The translations under genes and the position numbers were made by a program. The notes under the pieces are model-generated. The model saw only the letters and a program-made list of their open reading frames with translations. It was not told the origin of the DNA and made no database searches. A stretch of 64,000 nt of DNA. It comes from Bromus sterilis. Its lineage: Eukaryota; Streptophyta; Magnoliopsida; Poales; Poaceae. Every line of letters begins with the position of its first letter. Position 1 is the first letter of the stretch. Positions 54,564-64,000 of the stretch are shown piece by piece. The stretch covers positions 95,580,001-95,644,000 of the forward strand of contig OX465598.1 in the NCBI GenBank assembly GCA_950022295.1, in the 5' to 3' direction.

Positions 54564-55606
54564 CCCCCTAGGATCGTCCCCTTCAATACTTCTAATCTTA
54601 TATTTGAAAACGGACTTTTTTTTTATCTTAGATTAGAAGCTGCAAGATTGAGAACTACTCGAGAACACAACAACACGTGTCAATGGAAAGATATAACAAT
54701 CTCTCATGTGTTGGTCTATCTTTCATCAGTGGACTACTGTAGGCGCGAAATAGAGCTGGGCTTATGAGTTTAGTTGGGTTTCTTGTGGTTTAGTCAGGGG
54801 GGCTCTAATGAAAACTGTAAAAGTAGCATTCGGATGTTTAATGCCAAGATATCCAATGTTCACAGTAAAATGTAAGCACGGTTTGATAGTTTGCAAATTG
54901 CCGACTCATGGCTCCAAGTACAGAAAGGAATAACACATGCCAATACATGGCTCCACTGTTCACTGAGCCCCTGAGGTCGAGTATCAAGTAATGGTATACA
55001 ATTAATGTTTGCTAGCCATTGCAAAACCAACTTTGTATAGTGATGTACATAATGTCCTATTTAGTTAGTAATAACCAGAAATTTGGTTCTATTTTTTAGG
55101 TTCCATATAGTGTATGCTTTGCTATCCCGCAAAAAGAAAGTTATATATTTTTGCTTTTTTTGTAATGCTACTGTTTCAGGAATACTTATTTGCTTCAGAA
55201 CTAAAGTACATTTTTTTATTTCAGTCAGTCAAATCATTAAATTTTTAAACTCATGCTGTTAGATTTAGTTTATCTAATATAACTATTGCTAGCACTCAAA
55301 GATCCCGACACTTTGGAAATTTGCTAGCCATAAAAGATGCTGACACTTTTTCTTCAGAACATGATTCCTTGTTTAGTTTTTATCTTTTATTATTGCAACT
55401 TAAATTTTTATGTCGGTAAGTTATTACTAGATCTGCTATCCCAATAAATTTTATTATTTGTTCTAATTTTGAATAGACCAGGTAAGGTGTACTAGTTGTT
55501 CTGTTCTGTTCTAATTTCTACCTTTTCTTTGAACGATCCTTGGTTAGGTCGAGTAACTCTAACAAGAGGAATCAAATGTCTAATGTTTGTTCTATTTTTT
55601 TGATAG
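54564..55606. other. CACTA interior, no supported gene
   Basis: AT-rich, intron-like sequence between the two exon-like pieces; short frames only. Confidence 0.45.
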
Positions 55607-55726
55607 ATTATCTTATTTCTACTTGGTGCTGCCTATCACATTTTCCACGACATGAAAGTCGCCACCAAGAGGGCCGACGATGGCAAGAAATTGAATAAGA
55701 AACTTGTATATGTTTTGATGATGTAA
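55607..55726 (+). other. Exon-like terminal segment, 39 codons plus stop
   Basis: Preceded by a pyrimidine-rich acceptor-like TTCTATTTTTTTGATAG. The frame reads IILFLLGAAYHIFHDMKVAT followed by a Lys-rich KRADDGKKLNKKLVYVLMM and TAA. Hydrophobic start and basic end suggest a small membrane-protein tail. No family recognised; linkage with 53424-53552 is a guess. Confidence 0.3.
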
Positions 55727-56200
55727 ACTGGATTGTGGTGGTTATGTGTTGTGTATTGCCAGTTGAAGTTGTAAATTGTCATTTCATGGACGATTGTATA
55801 AACGGCTATGTTGTATATATTGTTGATTTGCATAAATACTACAAGATCAGTGTATTGTATGGTACTTTGGAAATACCTTTATCTTAGTCAACGTTGTCAT
55901 TATAATCTGTGTAATGCATTTATGCTAAAAAAAGTACTATAATAAAGTTACAAAATAAAATGAGATAATTGCATGGGCTAAATCTAAAATTTTCCCAAAT
56001 TGATGACGGTTTCGGTGACGGAAACAACATCCACATAGACAGCCAGGTTCGGGCCTAGTTTGGGCTGGGCGGGCCTGAGAGCATAACTGTGACAGACAAG
56101 GACCGTCATGGAAGGTACGGAATCAAATTATGACGCGATATCAAATCCGTCATGGACGCACAGCCACGACGGTTTTCCAATGGTCGATGACGGATTGAAA
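55727..56200. other. CACTA right subterminal region
   Basis: Contains repeated GATGACGG/CCGTCATGG-type words (about 56003-56200) also present at 50000-50040, as expected for transposase-binding subterminal repeats. No gene. Confidence 0.55.
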
Positions 56201-56230
56201 CTGTCATGGATTAACAGATATCTTGTAGTG
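56201..56230 (-). repeat. Right terminal inverted repeat of CACTA
   Basis: Inverted match of 49971-50000; ends CTTGTAGTG. Confidence 0.9.
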
Positions 56231-56297
56231 CAGCTATCTACATCTCACCTTCCACTTGGGGTAACCAACGAGAGGCGAGAAGTTATCTCATGTATCA
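56231..56297 (+). repeat. 5' LTR, part 2
   Basis: CAGCTATCTACATCTCACC to CATGTATCA; equals 63006-63072 of the 3' LTR. Confidence 0.9.
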
Positions 56298-56307
56298 AGC
56301 AAATTTC

Positions 56308-56325
56308 TGGCGCCGTTGCTGGGGA
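56308..56325 (+). other. Primer binding site (tRNA-Asp type)
   Basis: TGGCGCCGTTGCTGGGGA, ten bases after the LTR end, the same offset as in the minus-strand family member. Confidence 0.82.
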
Positions 56326-56459
56326 CTCCGCACTTCAAGATAGGGGAGTTGCACACTATATTTTATTTTTGCTTTTTAGTCTTGTTTGTTTACCTTTCAG
56401 TTTTTGCTTTAGTGTCCTTTATCCAAAATCAAAAAATAGTTATCTTTCTTGCTGCTGCT

Positions 56460-57523
56460 ATGGGTTCCTCTGAGAACACCAAGTTGTGTTACTTTACTAG
56501 TCACAACAACAGTGACTTTATCTGCACTCCTATTGCTACACCTGCTACTTCAGCACCTTCTTATGAGATTAAACCTGCTTTGATGAACCTTGTTATGAAA
56601 GATCAATTCTCTGGTGCTAGAGATGATGCTTCTTTGCACTTCAATAATTTTATTGAGCTTTGTGATATGCAAAAGTACAAAGAAGTAGATGGTGATATTG
56701 TTAAGCTTAAGCTTTTTTCCTTTCTCCTTGAGAGATGAAGCTAAAATCTGGTTTCAATCCTTGCCTAGGAATAGCATAGATTCTTAGGATAAGTGCAACG
56801 ATGCTTTTATCGGGAAGTAATATCCCCTCTACTAAGATTATCCAATTGAGGAGCTTTATTATGAATTTTAAGCAATTGGATAATGAACACGTTGCCCAAG
56901 CTTGGGAACGCATGAAATCTCTTGTTAATAATTTCCCTACGCATGGTTTGACTACTTGCATGGTTATCCAAACTTTTTATGCAGCCTTGAACTTTACCTC
57001 GCGGAACTTGCTAGATTCAGCCGCGGGAGGAACCTTTATGTCAACTACACTTGGTGTTGCCACAAAAATTCTCGATGAGATGATGACCAACTATTCCCAA
57101 TGGAACACCGAAAGAGCTCCAACAGGTAGGAAGGTAAACTCTGTCGAGGAGATCTCCTCCCTAAATGAAAAAGTTGACTTGATTATGTCTCTACTTATGA
57201 AGAAATATCCTATTGATCCTCAAGATGTACCCTTAAATTCTTTGATTGCTCAGGATCAAGTGGATGTGAACTTTATCTCTAGAAACAACTTCAATAACAA
57301 TGCTTATAGGAGTAATTTTGGTAGCAATCCTAGACCGTTCCCCTCCAACAACTATGGGAACAACAACACTTATCCTAGCACCAAAAACTCCACTTCTGAA
57401 TTAGAGAGTATGCTTAAAGACTTTGTCACTACCCTAAAAGCCTTCAACAAGAGTGTAGAGGAAAAACTAGACAAACTAGATAACCTCCCGTTGAAGGTAG
57501 ACAATTTAGCCCATGAAGTATAA
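56460..57523 (+). pseudogene. gag: Gag of non-autonomous Athila-related element
   Basis: Starts MGSSENTKLCYFTSHNNSDF. The N-terminal part includes DQFSGARDDASLHFNNFIEL and KLKLFSF; a frameshift in a T run near 56712 is followed by RDEAKIWFQSLPRNSIDS, a TAG (probably from TGG), DKCNDAFIGK, a TAA, and then an intact frame with NEHVAQAWERMKSLVNNFPT, TTCMVIQTFYAALNFTSRNL, AGGTFMSTTLG. Asn-rich and coiled-coil segments end with LDNLPLKVDNLAHEV and a TAA. This is a classical retrotransposon gag core, with about three disabling changes. It differs from the gag of the related minus-strand element. Confidence 0.85.
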
Positions 57524-58498
57524 TTGCTTAAAATTAGAACTTCTCCCCTTGAGGAGAGGAAGGTCATTCCTATGAATGCTATCCAATTGCAAATTAATGA
57601 AAACATTAGGATGATGGCTAAACTTAAAGAGAGATGGGGTAGAGAAAAGGAGGAAGAAGATAGGATTAAGAGCCTTCCTACACACCATTCTGTTGCTACT
57701 ATCCAAGTGGTTGAGGATATCCAAACTTTTAGCACCCAATGCACGCCTAGTCCCATAGGACCTATTAATGGTGATGGTATAACCTCAACCGTAGAAGAAG
57801 AAATTCCTATGACTATAGAAGCTACCAAACAAGTGAGCCTAAAGGACATCAATACCACTCTACTTGATAGTAGTGACCTTGATTTTGATAATTGCACCCT
57901 TTCTGAAGTTATTCGTTTCCTTCACAACATGTCTAGAGACCCCCACACTAGCACACTTAATCTTGCCTTCACGGAGCATATCACTAATGCTCTCATCAAA
58001 TCTAGGGAGGAGAAGCTTAGGGTAGAAGCCTCCATACCAAGAAAGCTAGAAGATGGTTGGGATCCTATAAATAAAATTAAGTTGAATAATTTCTCTTGCT
58101 ATGCTTTATGTGATGTTGGAGCTAATAACTCTGTTATGCCCAAAAGAATGTATGCTATATTTGAATTGAAACCTTTTGATGCTTGGTCTTTTGGTGTTCT
58201 TCTTGTCGATTCTTTAGTAAAGAAACCTTTGGGGAAGATAGATGATGTTCTAATCATTGTCAATGACAATTATGTTCCCATTGATTTTACTATTATGGAC
58301 ATCGAATGTGAACCTTCTTGTCCAATTATTTTGGGACGTCCTTTTCTTCGCACCGTGGGTGCTATTATTGATATGAAAGAAGGGATTATAAAATTCCAAT
58401 TCCCTCTCAAGAAAGGGATGGAACACTTCCCTAGGAAAAATATTAATTTGCCTTTTGAGTCCGTCACATGGGCTAGTTATTTTCTTGAAAAGACTTGA
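57524..58498 (+). CDS. Retropepsin-like (gag-asp) protein of non-autonomous element
   Basis: 324 codons in a single open frame directly after the gag stop, in the same register as the gag C-terminal frame. The N-terminal half is charged linker (KLKERWGREKEEEDRIKSLP). The C-terminal half is a retropepsin-like fold with CDVGANNSVMPKRMYAIFEL (catalytic-site equivalent; D-V-G in place of D-T/S-G, second half N-N-S), KPLGKIDDVLIIVNDNYVPI and CPIILGRPFLRTVGAIIDMK. This gag-asp arrangement without pol is common in Triticeae non-autonomous Athila-like elements. It ends at FLEKT; no RT follows. Confidence 0.85.
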   Translation: MLKIRTSPLEERKVIPMNAIQLQINENIRMMAKLKERWGREKEEEDRIKSLPTHHSVATIQVVEDIQTFSTQCTPSPIGPINGDGITSTVEEEIPMTIEATKQVSLKDINTTLLDSSDLDFDNCTLSEVIRFLHNMSRDPHTSTLNLAFTEHITNALIKSREEKLRVEASIPRKLEDGWDPINKIKLNNFSCYALCDVGANNSVMPKRMYAIFELKPFDAWSFGVLLVDSLVKKPLGKIDDVLIIVNDNYVPIDFTIMDIECEPSCPIILGRPFLRTVGAIIDMKEGIIKFQFPLKKGMEHFPRKNINLPFESVTWASYFLEKT

Positions 58499-61393
58499 TC
58501 TATTTTCATTAAGCCTAGCTAATGGCTTTAAAGAAGCGCTTTCGGGAGGCAGCCCACAACGAATTTAGGATTTCCTTTTTGTTTTTCTTCTGTTTTTAGT
58601 GGTCTTGATGATTGTTGCTACTGTAGAAACATCATTGTATCTTTACTTTTCAAGCCTTGTGCCTTTTATAGCCTCATATGACAAGGGAAGTGAAAGTTGT
58701 GACATGCTGTCCAGAAAATAGATTCTGTCCTCGTGACTAGAAGAATCAGCGAAAAATCCCAGTTTATCTTTTTGAGCTGAATTTCTTACACTGCGTGCTC
58801 TATACAATTACGAAACTTTCGCATATTCTGAGTTTTTTGATTTGAGTTGCAGAAGTATCCCTAAAAAATTCTTTACTACCTGCTGGTCTGTTTTTCACAG
58901 ATTCTGTCCTGTTTTGCCTTTTCTTCATTTTGCGAACCTTAAGCTTGCTTTTTCTTTGCAAAAACTTTTTGACAATCTTAAGAAACAGTAGCTCTTCAAT
59001 ATTATCTTTATTTCCAGTAGAGAAAAATTATTTTATTATGGGTACTAACCTCGCTAATCAGATTATGATGAGTTATGTATGAAGGGAGTTTTCAAGTGTG
59101 CGAGGGAAGATGATGAAAGAAGATTAAGGAGTGTCAAGCGCTCAAGCTTGGGGATGCCCCCATGCATCCCCAAGAAATATTCAAGGAGACTCAAGCGTCT
59201 AAGCTTGGGGATGCCCCCGTGCATCCCCTTCTCCATCAACAATTATCAGTTCGTCTCTCGTTTCACTATATTTTTATCACTTCATGCGTTATGTGCTATG
59301 CTTGGAGCGTCTCGCTCTTAAGTTTTATTTTTAGTTTTCTTTCGATTTGCTTTCTGTTCATAACAATTTAGAACCCAGCTTTCTTTGTGTGGGAGAGAAA
59401 CACGCTCCACTTCGAAAATCTAGAACACAACATAGGATTTTTCATGCTTATCTTTGTTGTGTGTGTTCTTTATCTTTTCATAGCTATTGTCATGTTTAGC
59501 TCTTAGTTTTCATGCTTATCTTTTTAAAGAGCTTTTGTTTAGTTTGTTGCTGGAACTCTCTTGAGTTTTCATGTTTATCTTGTTTAGAAAGTTTGTCTGT
59601 TGCACTGAGTTTTGTGTCTTGACTTGAAGTAGGTAATTGAGGTTGCTATTCTTTTGTAGTAGTAACTTGCAATAGTTTTGAGGTGTTGTTTTGAGAAATG
59701 TTTGGACTTTTGGTGTCAAGAGCTTTAGCCTATTAGTGATAGATGTCGTATTTTGGGCAATCCGTGTTTATTTTCAAAACCTACAAAATTAGTTGAGAAC
59801 TCTAGCTACTAGATGGATCACTACTCTTCTGAGGAGTCGAATATTAGAGTACACTCACGTACCATGAGTCGAGGATGCGCAAGGATAACCAAATCCCCAT
59901 ACACTCCTCCTTGGGGTACTTGTCGCTTTGTGAATCTCCTTATTAGATTGAGAGTTACGATAATAAGTGCATGAGTTCTTCGGACTAATGTGAGTATTCG
60001 AAAGTTGACACTTCCACCTTCCCATATTTTTATAGCCTCTCATGTGCCGTGCATTGCTTTCTTCTCACTCCGAGAGTTAGCGTCCACCTTCGCCGGTACA
60101 TCCAAACCCTTGGCACGATATGCTCTGTCATCATAAACCCCCTTATATCCTTCCTCAAAACAGCCACCATACCTACCTATCAAGGCATTTCCATAGCCTT
60201 TCCGAGGTACATTGCCATGCAACATCCACCTTCTCATGACTTGATCTTCATGTCATACATGCTACTTGCTTGATCGATTAGCTGCATGCTAGTTGGTCTT
60301 TGCCCTAATCATTGCTACATGACGCGCTAGTATCATTGCATATCCTGCTACACTGCCAGAGGCATACATTTGCATACATCATGATAGTTACATTTTCTCT
60401 ATGTTTTGAGTACTTTGTAAAGTGTGAAAGATCTTCTATACTTCTTGTAATATATAGAGTGTTGCCCCTAAAGTGAGGAAAAGATCCCAATGTGGAAAAA
60501 TTAAAAGATCCCAGCGAGGACAAATGAGAGAAATAGAAAGAGCCATTGAGGCCACCAAAAAAAAAGGGAAAAAGAAATAAAAAGAGAGAAGGGGGCACAC
60601 TATTATTCCTTTTGAGAGATCCACACTCGTACTCCCTCTTATGTCTTGTACTCCATAGAGATTATCATTCATGCATATAGCTATGTGGGGACCTTCACAC
60701 TATAGAACTTGGCTTGTATATTTCAATGATGAGCTTCCTCAAATGAGCTCTAGGTATTCTTGAGCAAGCAAGTTGGATGCACCCCACTAGTTCCATTGGA
60801 GAGCTTATCTTAGCTCATATGTGCATCCGTTGCATGGCAATCCCTACTCCTCACATCATATCTATCATTTAGCTTTCTCTCGCCTATGATTGTCCTCATT
60901 GATGTGAGCCCTTCACACCTTTTTTTCTTCCTCCTCAACCATATTCTCTCTTTGCCATCCTAAGTGTCAACTTTCTTGCTTACGCTCATCCATTGCATCA
61001 GTGCTCAAAATGACGAAAAGGAGTGGATCATTTTGACTTGTACCTGGCGAGTGGTCTGGGGATGAGTCAAGATAAGATTCCAAAGAAGACCAAGTGTGAA
61101 ACTTTACTAGATTGATTTCTCAACATAAAAATACTTTTTCTCGTATATCCCTATCCCCTTTCTTGCACGCAAACACCATTTGGAGACATTCGAGTCACGG
61201 ACAGCGAGAGATCTTGCACCTTTATGTTCTTATGTTGCTTGTTTCAATGCCAAATATAGACTCTTGCCTGTTATGACTTGAATTGAATTGCATGCTTTGA
61301 TTGCTTTACTTAAAAGTTCTTATATGGTTGTTAGCATGTCACCACAGAAATTATGCTTGTTATCATTTACCTACTCGAGGACGAGCATGAATT
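58499..61393 (+). other. Long 3' non-coding region of the non-autonomous element
   Basis: 2.9 kb, no convincing gene. Collinear with 23216-25809 in the minus-strand copy. Conserved spots: AAGCGCTTTCGGGAGGCAGC (58534-58553), two CAAGCTTGGGGATGCCCC/GCATCCCC hairpin units (59143-59228), and a long AT-rich tract. The ORF at 59079-59321 is partly shared with 24985-25227, but its sequence is dominated by the hairpin repeat. Confidence 0.6.
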
Positions 61394-61407
61394 AAGCTTG
61401 CGGATGT
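61394..61407 (+). other. Degenerate polypurine tract
   Basis: AAGCTTGCGGATGT before TGATACGTCC; the related copy has AAGCTTGGGGATGT, so one G is now C. Confidence 0.7.
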
Positions 61408-63072
61408 TGATACGTCCAAAACGTATCTATAATTTCTGCTCGCTCCATGCCTCTTTTGTGTGATATTGCTATGATATTGATGAACTTCCATACACTTTTG
61501 ATCATATTTGGACTAACCTATTAACTCAGTGCACCCCAGTGCCAGTTCCTGTTTTCTGCTGTTTTTCTATTTCAGGTTTCCCCCAGTGCCAGAAAAATTC
61601 CGGGAAAAATATAGGAAAAATCAGCCTATGGGAACCTTCCAGAAGAGCCAAAGTGGGGGCCGAGGGGGGCCAGGGGAGCCCAGGATGCCACCCGGTGCGG
61701 CCACCCCCTAGGCCGCGCCAGGGGGGCGCCTAGAGCCCCTGACCCACCTCTGGCTGTCCCCCTTCGCCTATTTATTCCCCGTGACAAGAAACCCTCGGGG
61801 ATGGAACCCTTTTTGCGATCTCTCCTCTATTCCGCCGCCGCCGCACTTCCAAGATTGGGAGCACCAGAAGACCTCTTCCCGGCACCCTGCTGGAGGGAGG
61901 AATCACCTCCGGGAGCTTCTCCACCACCATGGATGCTTCCCGGATGAACCGTTAGTAGTCCACCTTGGACCATGGGTCTATGATCAGTAGCTATGTGATG
62001 TTCTCATCCCCTCTCTGTTCTTCATGGATTAGACCTCGTGAGCTGCCCTACATGATTGAGGCACTTATGTAATCTTTCTGTTGTTGCTATGCCGAGTTTG
62101 CTGGGATTCGATGGATTATGAGATTATGTTCAGATTGTGTTTGAGTAATATATTTGATTCTCTTCTTTTATATTTATGTTCTTGAGTAATTCTTGCATGT
62201 TCTCCGTTGCTGTTTATTGCCTTGGCCAAGTAGTAGGTAGTGACTCCAAGAGGGAGCGTTATGCATGATTGTGGGTTCATGCCCCCCGATGAATAGCTTG
62301 AGTGACAGAAACATGAGTCTAGGGGATGTGCTGTTGCCACAAGGGGAAAAACAACGGTGCTTGTACTTGCGGGTGCAAGGATTGTTTACTTTACGCAAAG
62401 TTCTTTAATGCAGTTGTCCGTTGCTTTGAGTTTAAACTTTGGGTGGGATTCGCAACTTAATACTAGCGAGATGTTCTGGATACATATCTCAAGGTGGATG
62501 ATTAGTAGGTAGATGCAGATGGATTTCGGTCTACTTGTCTTGGCGTACCGCCCATGCTTTTGAGCCTCTTCCTTTCTTCATAGCATAATTAGCATTGGTT
62601 TGCGCACATAATCCTGTCAATTGCCCAGCTGTAATTTGTTTACCTCGCATGGCTATTTTATCGTCTTTTGGGAGAGACATCGCTAGTGAACATCATAGGA
62701 CCCCGGTCCATATTTCCACCACTGTTAAACCCACTATCAATTTACTTTCAGTATTTACTTTTCCGTTGCTATCACTATCATTATTATCCCGTGTATTTTA
62801 TCCTTTGTAAAAAACAAGGCCGGAGGAATTGACAACTCCTCTGTACTCGTTGGGAAGCAAAGTTCTTTGCGGTGTGTGCAGGTCCAGGTGAATTAAGCAA
62901 CCTAGGGTTGTAAACGGCGCCATTGTTCACTTCACCACCTACTTATCGTTGTTGGAGTCCTACTGGTCGATCCTAAACCATAGCATCTTCGCTAAGGGAA
63001 ATTTGCTGCTATCTACATCTCACCTTCCACTTGGGGTAACCAACGATGGGCGAGAAGTTATCTCGTGTATCA
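61408..63072 (+). repeat. 3' LTR of the non-autonomous element
   Basis: 1665 bp, TGATACGTCC...CGTGTATCA, uninterrupted counterpart of the 5' LTR. It shows the pre-insertion state of the CACTA target (AAATTTGCTGCTATCT). Confidence 0.92.
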
Positions 63073-63077
63073 GGCGG
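63073..63077. repeat. Target site duplication GGCGG, right copy
   Basis: Identical to 48361-48365. Confidence 0.9.
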
Positions 63078-63478
63078 CTCCGCGACGGGTTTTGGAAAAG
63101 CGACTTCTGTTTCGGAGTTTCCCCGTCACGGGAATAAATAGGAGTCGAAGTAGGGCACCAGGGGAGGGGGGGAGTCGCCCAGGCAGCCAGCTGGCGCGGC
63201 CCCACCCCTGGCCGCGCCAGCAGAGCGCCTGGTACCCCCCTGGCTGCCCTCTGGCCCCCTTTCTGAATCCGGTCTCCTTTGGGTGCGTGGATTTTTTGGT
63301 ATTTTTCTGGGAATTTTCTGAGATGTCCAAAAATCCATTTTCCCGCGCACAATAAAACCATACAAACGGCTCTGCTGAAAACAACGTCAGTCTGGGTTAG
63401 TTTATTCAAATCATGCAAGAATGAGGGAAAAACAATAGAAAAAGTTTTTGGAAAAGTAGATACGTTTGAGACGTATCA
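63078..63478 (-). repeat. 3' LTR (minus orientation), part 2
   Basis: Ends on the plus strand with AGATACGTTTGAGACGTATCA, that is, TGATACGTCTCAAACG at the LTR start on the minus strand. ORFs here on both strands are LTR sequence. Confidence 0.8.
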
Positions 63479-63492
63479 ACTCCCCCAAGCTT
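63479..63492 (-). other. Polypurine tract
   Basis: Minus strand AAGCTTGGGGGAGT, identical to the tract at 42027-42040. Confidence 0.85.
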
Positions 63493-64000
63493 AGCCTATT
63501 GCTTGTTCTCAAGCAATTCAGTTCAACGAACTGGACGCGACAAAAAAAACTTTGACAAACTCTTTTGCTTCATAAGATGTATATAAGCCGGTACTACGAA
63601 AAGAGTTTAGGAAGTATCAAAACAATGCTATGAGGACAATGCACGAAGCAATCCTTCTTTCAAGTAACCAATAAAAAACAACCTAAAGTAAATAATATGC
63701 TGCCGAAAATCAAGAAAAGATTACAATGCACATAGCCTGAACAGATCAGAGTGGTATGTTGCTAGCCTCCATGAGTGAAGCAAAACATAAATGCAGAAAC
63801 TCCTCCGAAGTTTTAAAGGAGACTAGAACTAAGAATTTCAGACTAGCAATATCACAAGCATGCAGAAGACAATGTAATACTTTGGGACAATGCATGTTGC
63901 ACTAAGAATGACAATTGTGCTCTCAATAGTTGGTGCTTTGAAGAAAGAAGGTGAGACTCTCGAACTGTGGATTTTTTATGGAAAAGTTGAAAACCCGTGA
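63493..64000 (-). other. 3' internal region of an LTR element continuing past the window
   Basis: AT-rich, no gene. By position it is the non-coding DNA upstream of the polypurine tract of the element whose 3' LTR is split at 48365/63078. Confidence 0.6.

Larger units (their letters stand above)
49971..56230. mobile_element. CACTA transposon, 6.26 kb, in the 5' LTR
   Basis: Ends CACTACAAGAAATCTG and, inverted, CACTACAAGATATCTG. The outer 30 bases of both ends (49971-50000 and 56201-56230) match with one mismatch. The flanking trinucleotides are CCG and CAG, an imperfect 3-bp duplication. The intact 3' LTR (about 63000) lacks this DNA. No TNP2-like coding is seen, so it looks non-autonomous. 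Inside: gene-like exons, a TIR segment with a minisatellite, and an hAT-like element. Subterminal CCGTCAT/ATGACGG words recur near both ends. Confidence 0.9.
48366..63072 (+). mobile_element. Non-autonomous Athila-related Gypsy element with CACTA inside its 5' LTR
   Basis: 5' LTR 48366-56297 (1672 bp without the CACTA insertion), PBS 56308, gag 56460-57523, protease-type frame to 58498, long 3' non-coding part, PPT, 3' LTR 61408-63072 (1665 bp) and GGCGG target duplications. No RT or integrase. LTRs and the 3' half match the minus-strand element at 22816-28439. Confidence 0.9.

Noticed and set aside
59855..60237. Minus-strand ORFs shared with 24328-24522
   Set aside because: Same family 3' non-coding DNA in both elements; frames are short and inconsistent in length between copies.

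Overview
The window looks like intergenic DNA from a large grass genome, most likely a Triticeae species (wheat, barley, rye or Aegilops type). This is inferred from the density and style of nested transposable elements: Athila- and Tat-type Ty3/Gypsy elements, LTRs opening with TGATACGTC, two CACTA transposons and several solo or truncated LTRs. I found no intact host gene, no tRNA or rRNA, no CRISPR array and no prokaryotic feature. Nearly every open frame is retroelement or transposase coding sequence, usually decayed, or a chance frame through GC-rich LTRs and minisatellites.

Layout from left to right. 1-1495: LTR-like remnant. 1496-6827: pol-less Gypsy element with gag and a protease-like frame, a 67-bp minisatellite of hairpin-forming units and an antisense ORF; its right end is missing. 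6828-10541 and 11253-15575: two long LTRs of one family in head-to-head inverted orientation around a TNP1-type CACTA exon (10542-11079). 10542-35655: remains of a CACTA transposon on the minus strand. Its TNP2 transposase (31770 down to 17547) is split by an LTR retrotransposon (20272-31028, TSD CATTT), which itself carries a truncated second retrotransposon (22816-28439). A 2.8-kb solo LTR (32115-34953, TSD ATATA) sits upstream of TNP2. The CACTA right end has eight palindromic subterminal repeats and a clear terminal inverted repeat.

35673-44008: Athila-type element arranged LTR, gag-pol, LTR, truncated gag. Gag-pol keeps one reading frame for 4.3 kb but has six internal stops, and the integrase C-terminus is deleted. 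44009-46557: decayed LTR-like DNA. 46558-47393: gag-protease remnant preceded by a probable repair-patch filler. 47394 to the window end: five-level nest. A minus-strand LTR (47394-48365 plus 63078-63478) in the gag remnant contains a gag-protease Gypsy element (48366-63072, TSD GGCGG). That element's 5' LTR contains a 6.26-kb CACTA element (49971-56230), which holds an hAT-like element (53553-54555, perfect 8-bp TSD CGTGCGTC) and a 2-kb terminal-inverted-repeat segment packed with about 23 copies of a ~48-bp repeat.

How the parts work together: most elements are non-autonomous or dead, so any mobility would need enzymes supplied elsewhere. The most interesting signals are structural: helically phased CGGACCGTCCG palindromes in one LTR family, hairpin minisatellites with dimeric higher-order structure, CACTA subterminal palindromes at an unexpected internal position, exchange of gag cassettes between elements with the same LTR and 3' half, and possible captured exons in the second CACTA. 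I do not see a clearly new biological system. Family-level calls rest on recognised protein motifs, LTR ends and target duplications read by eye.
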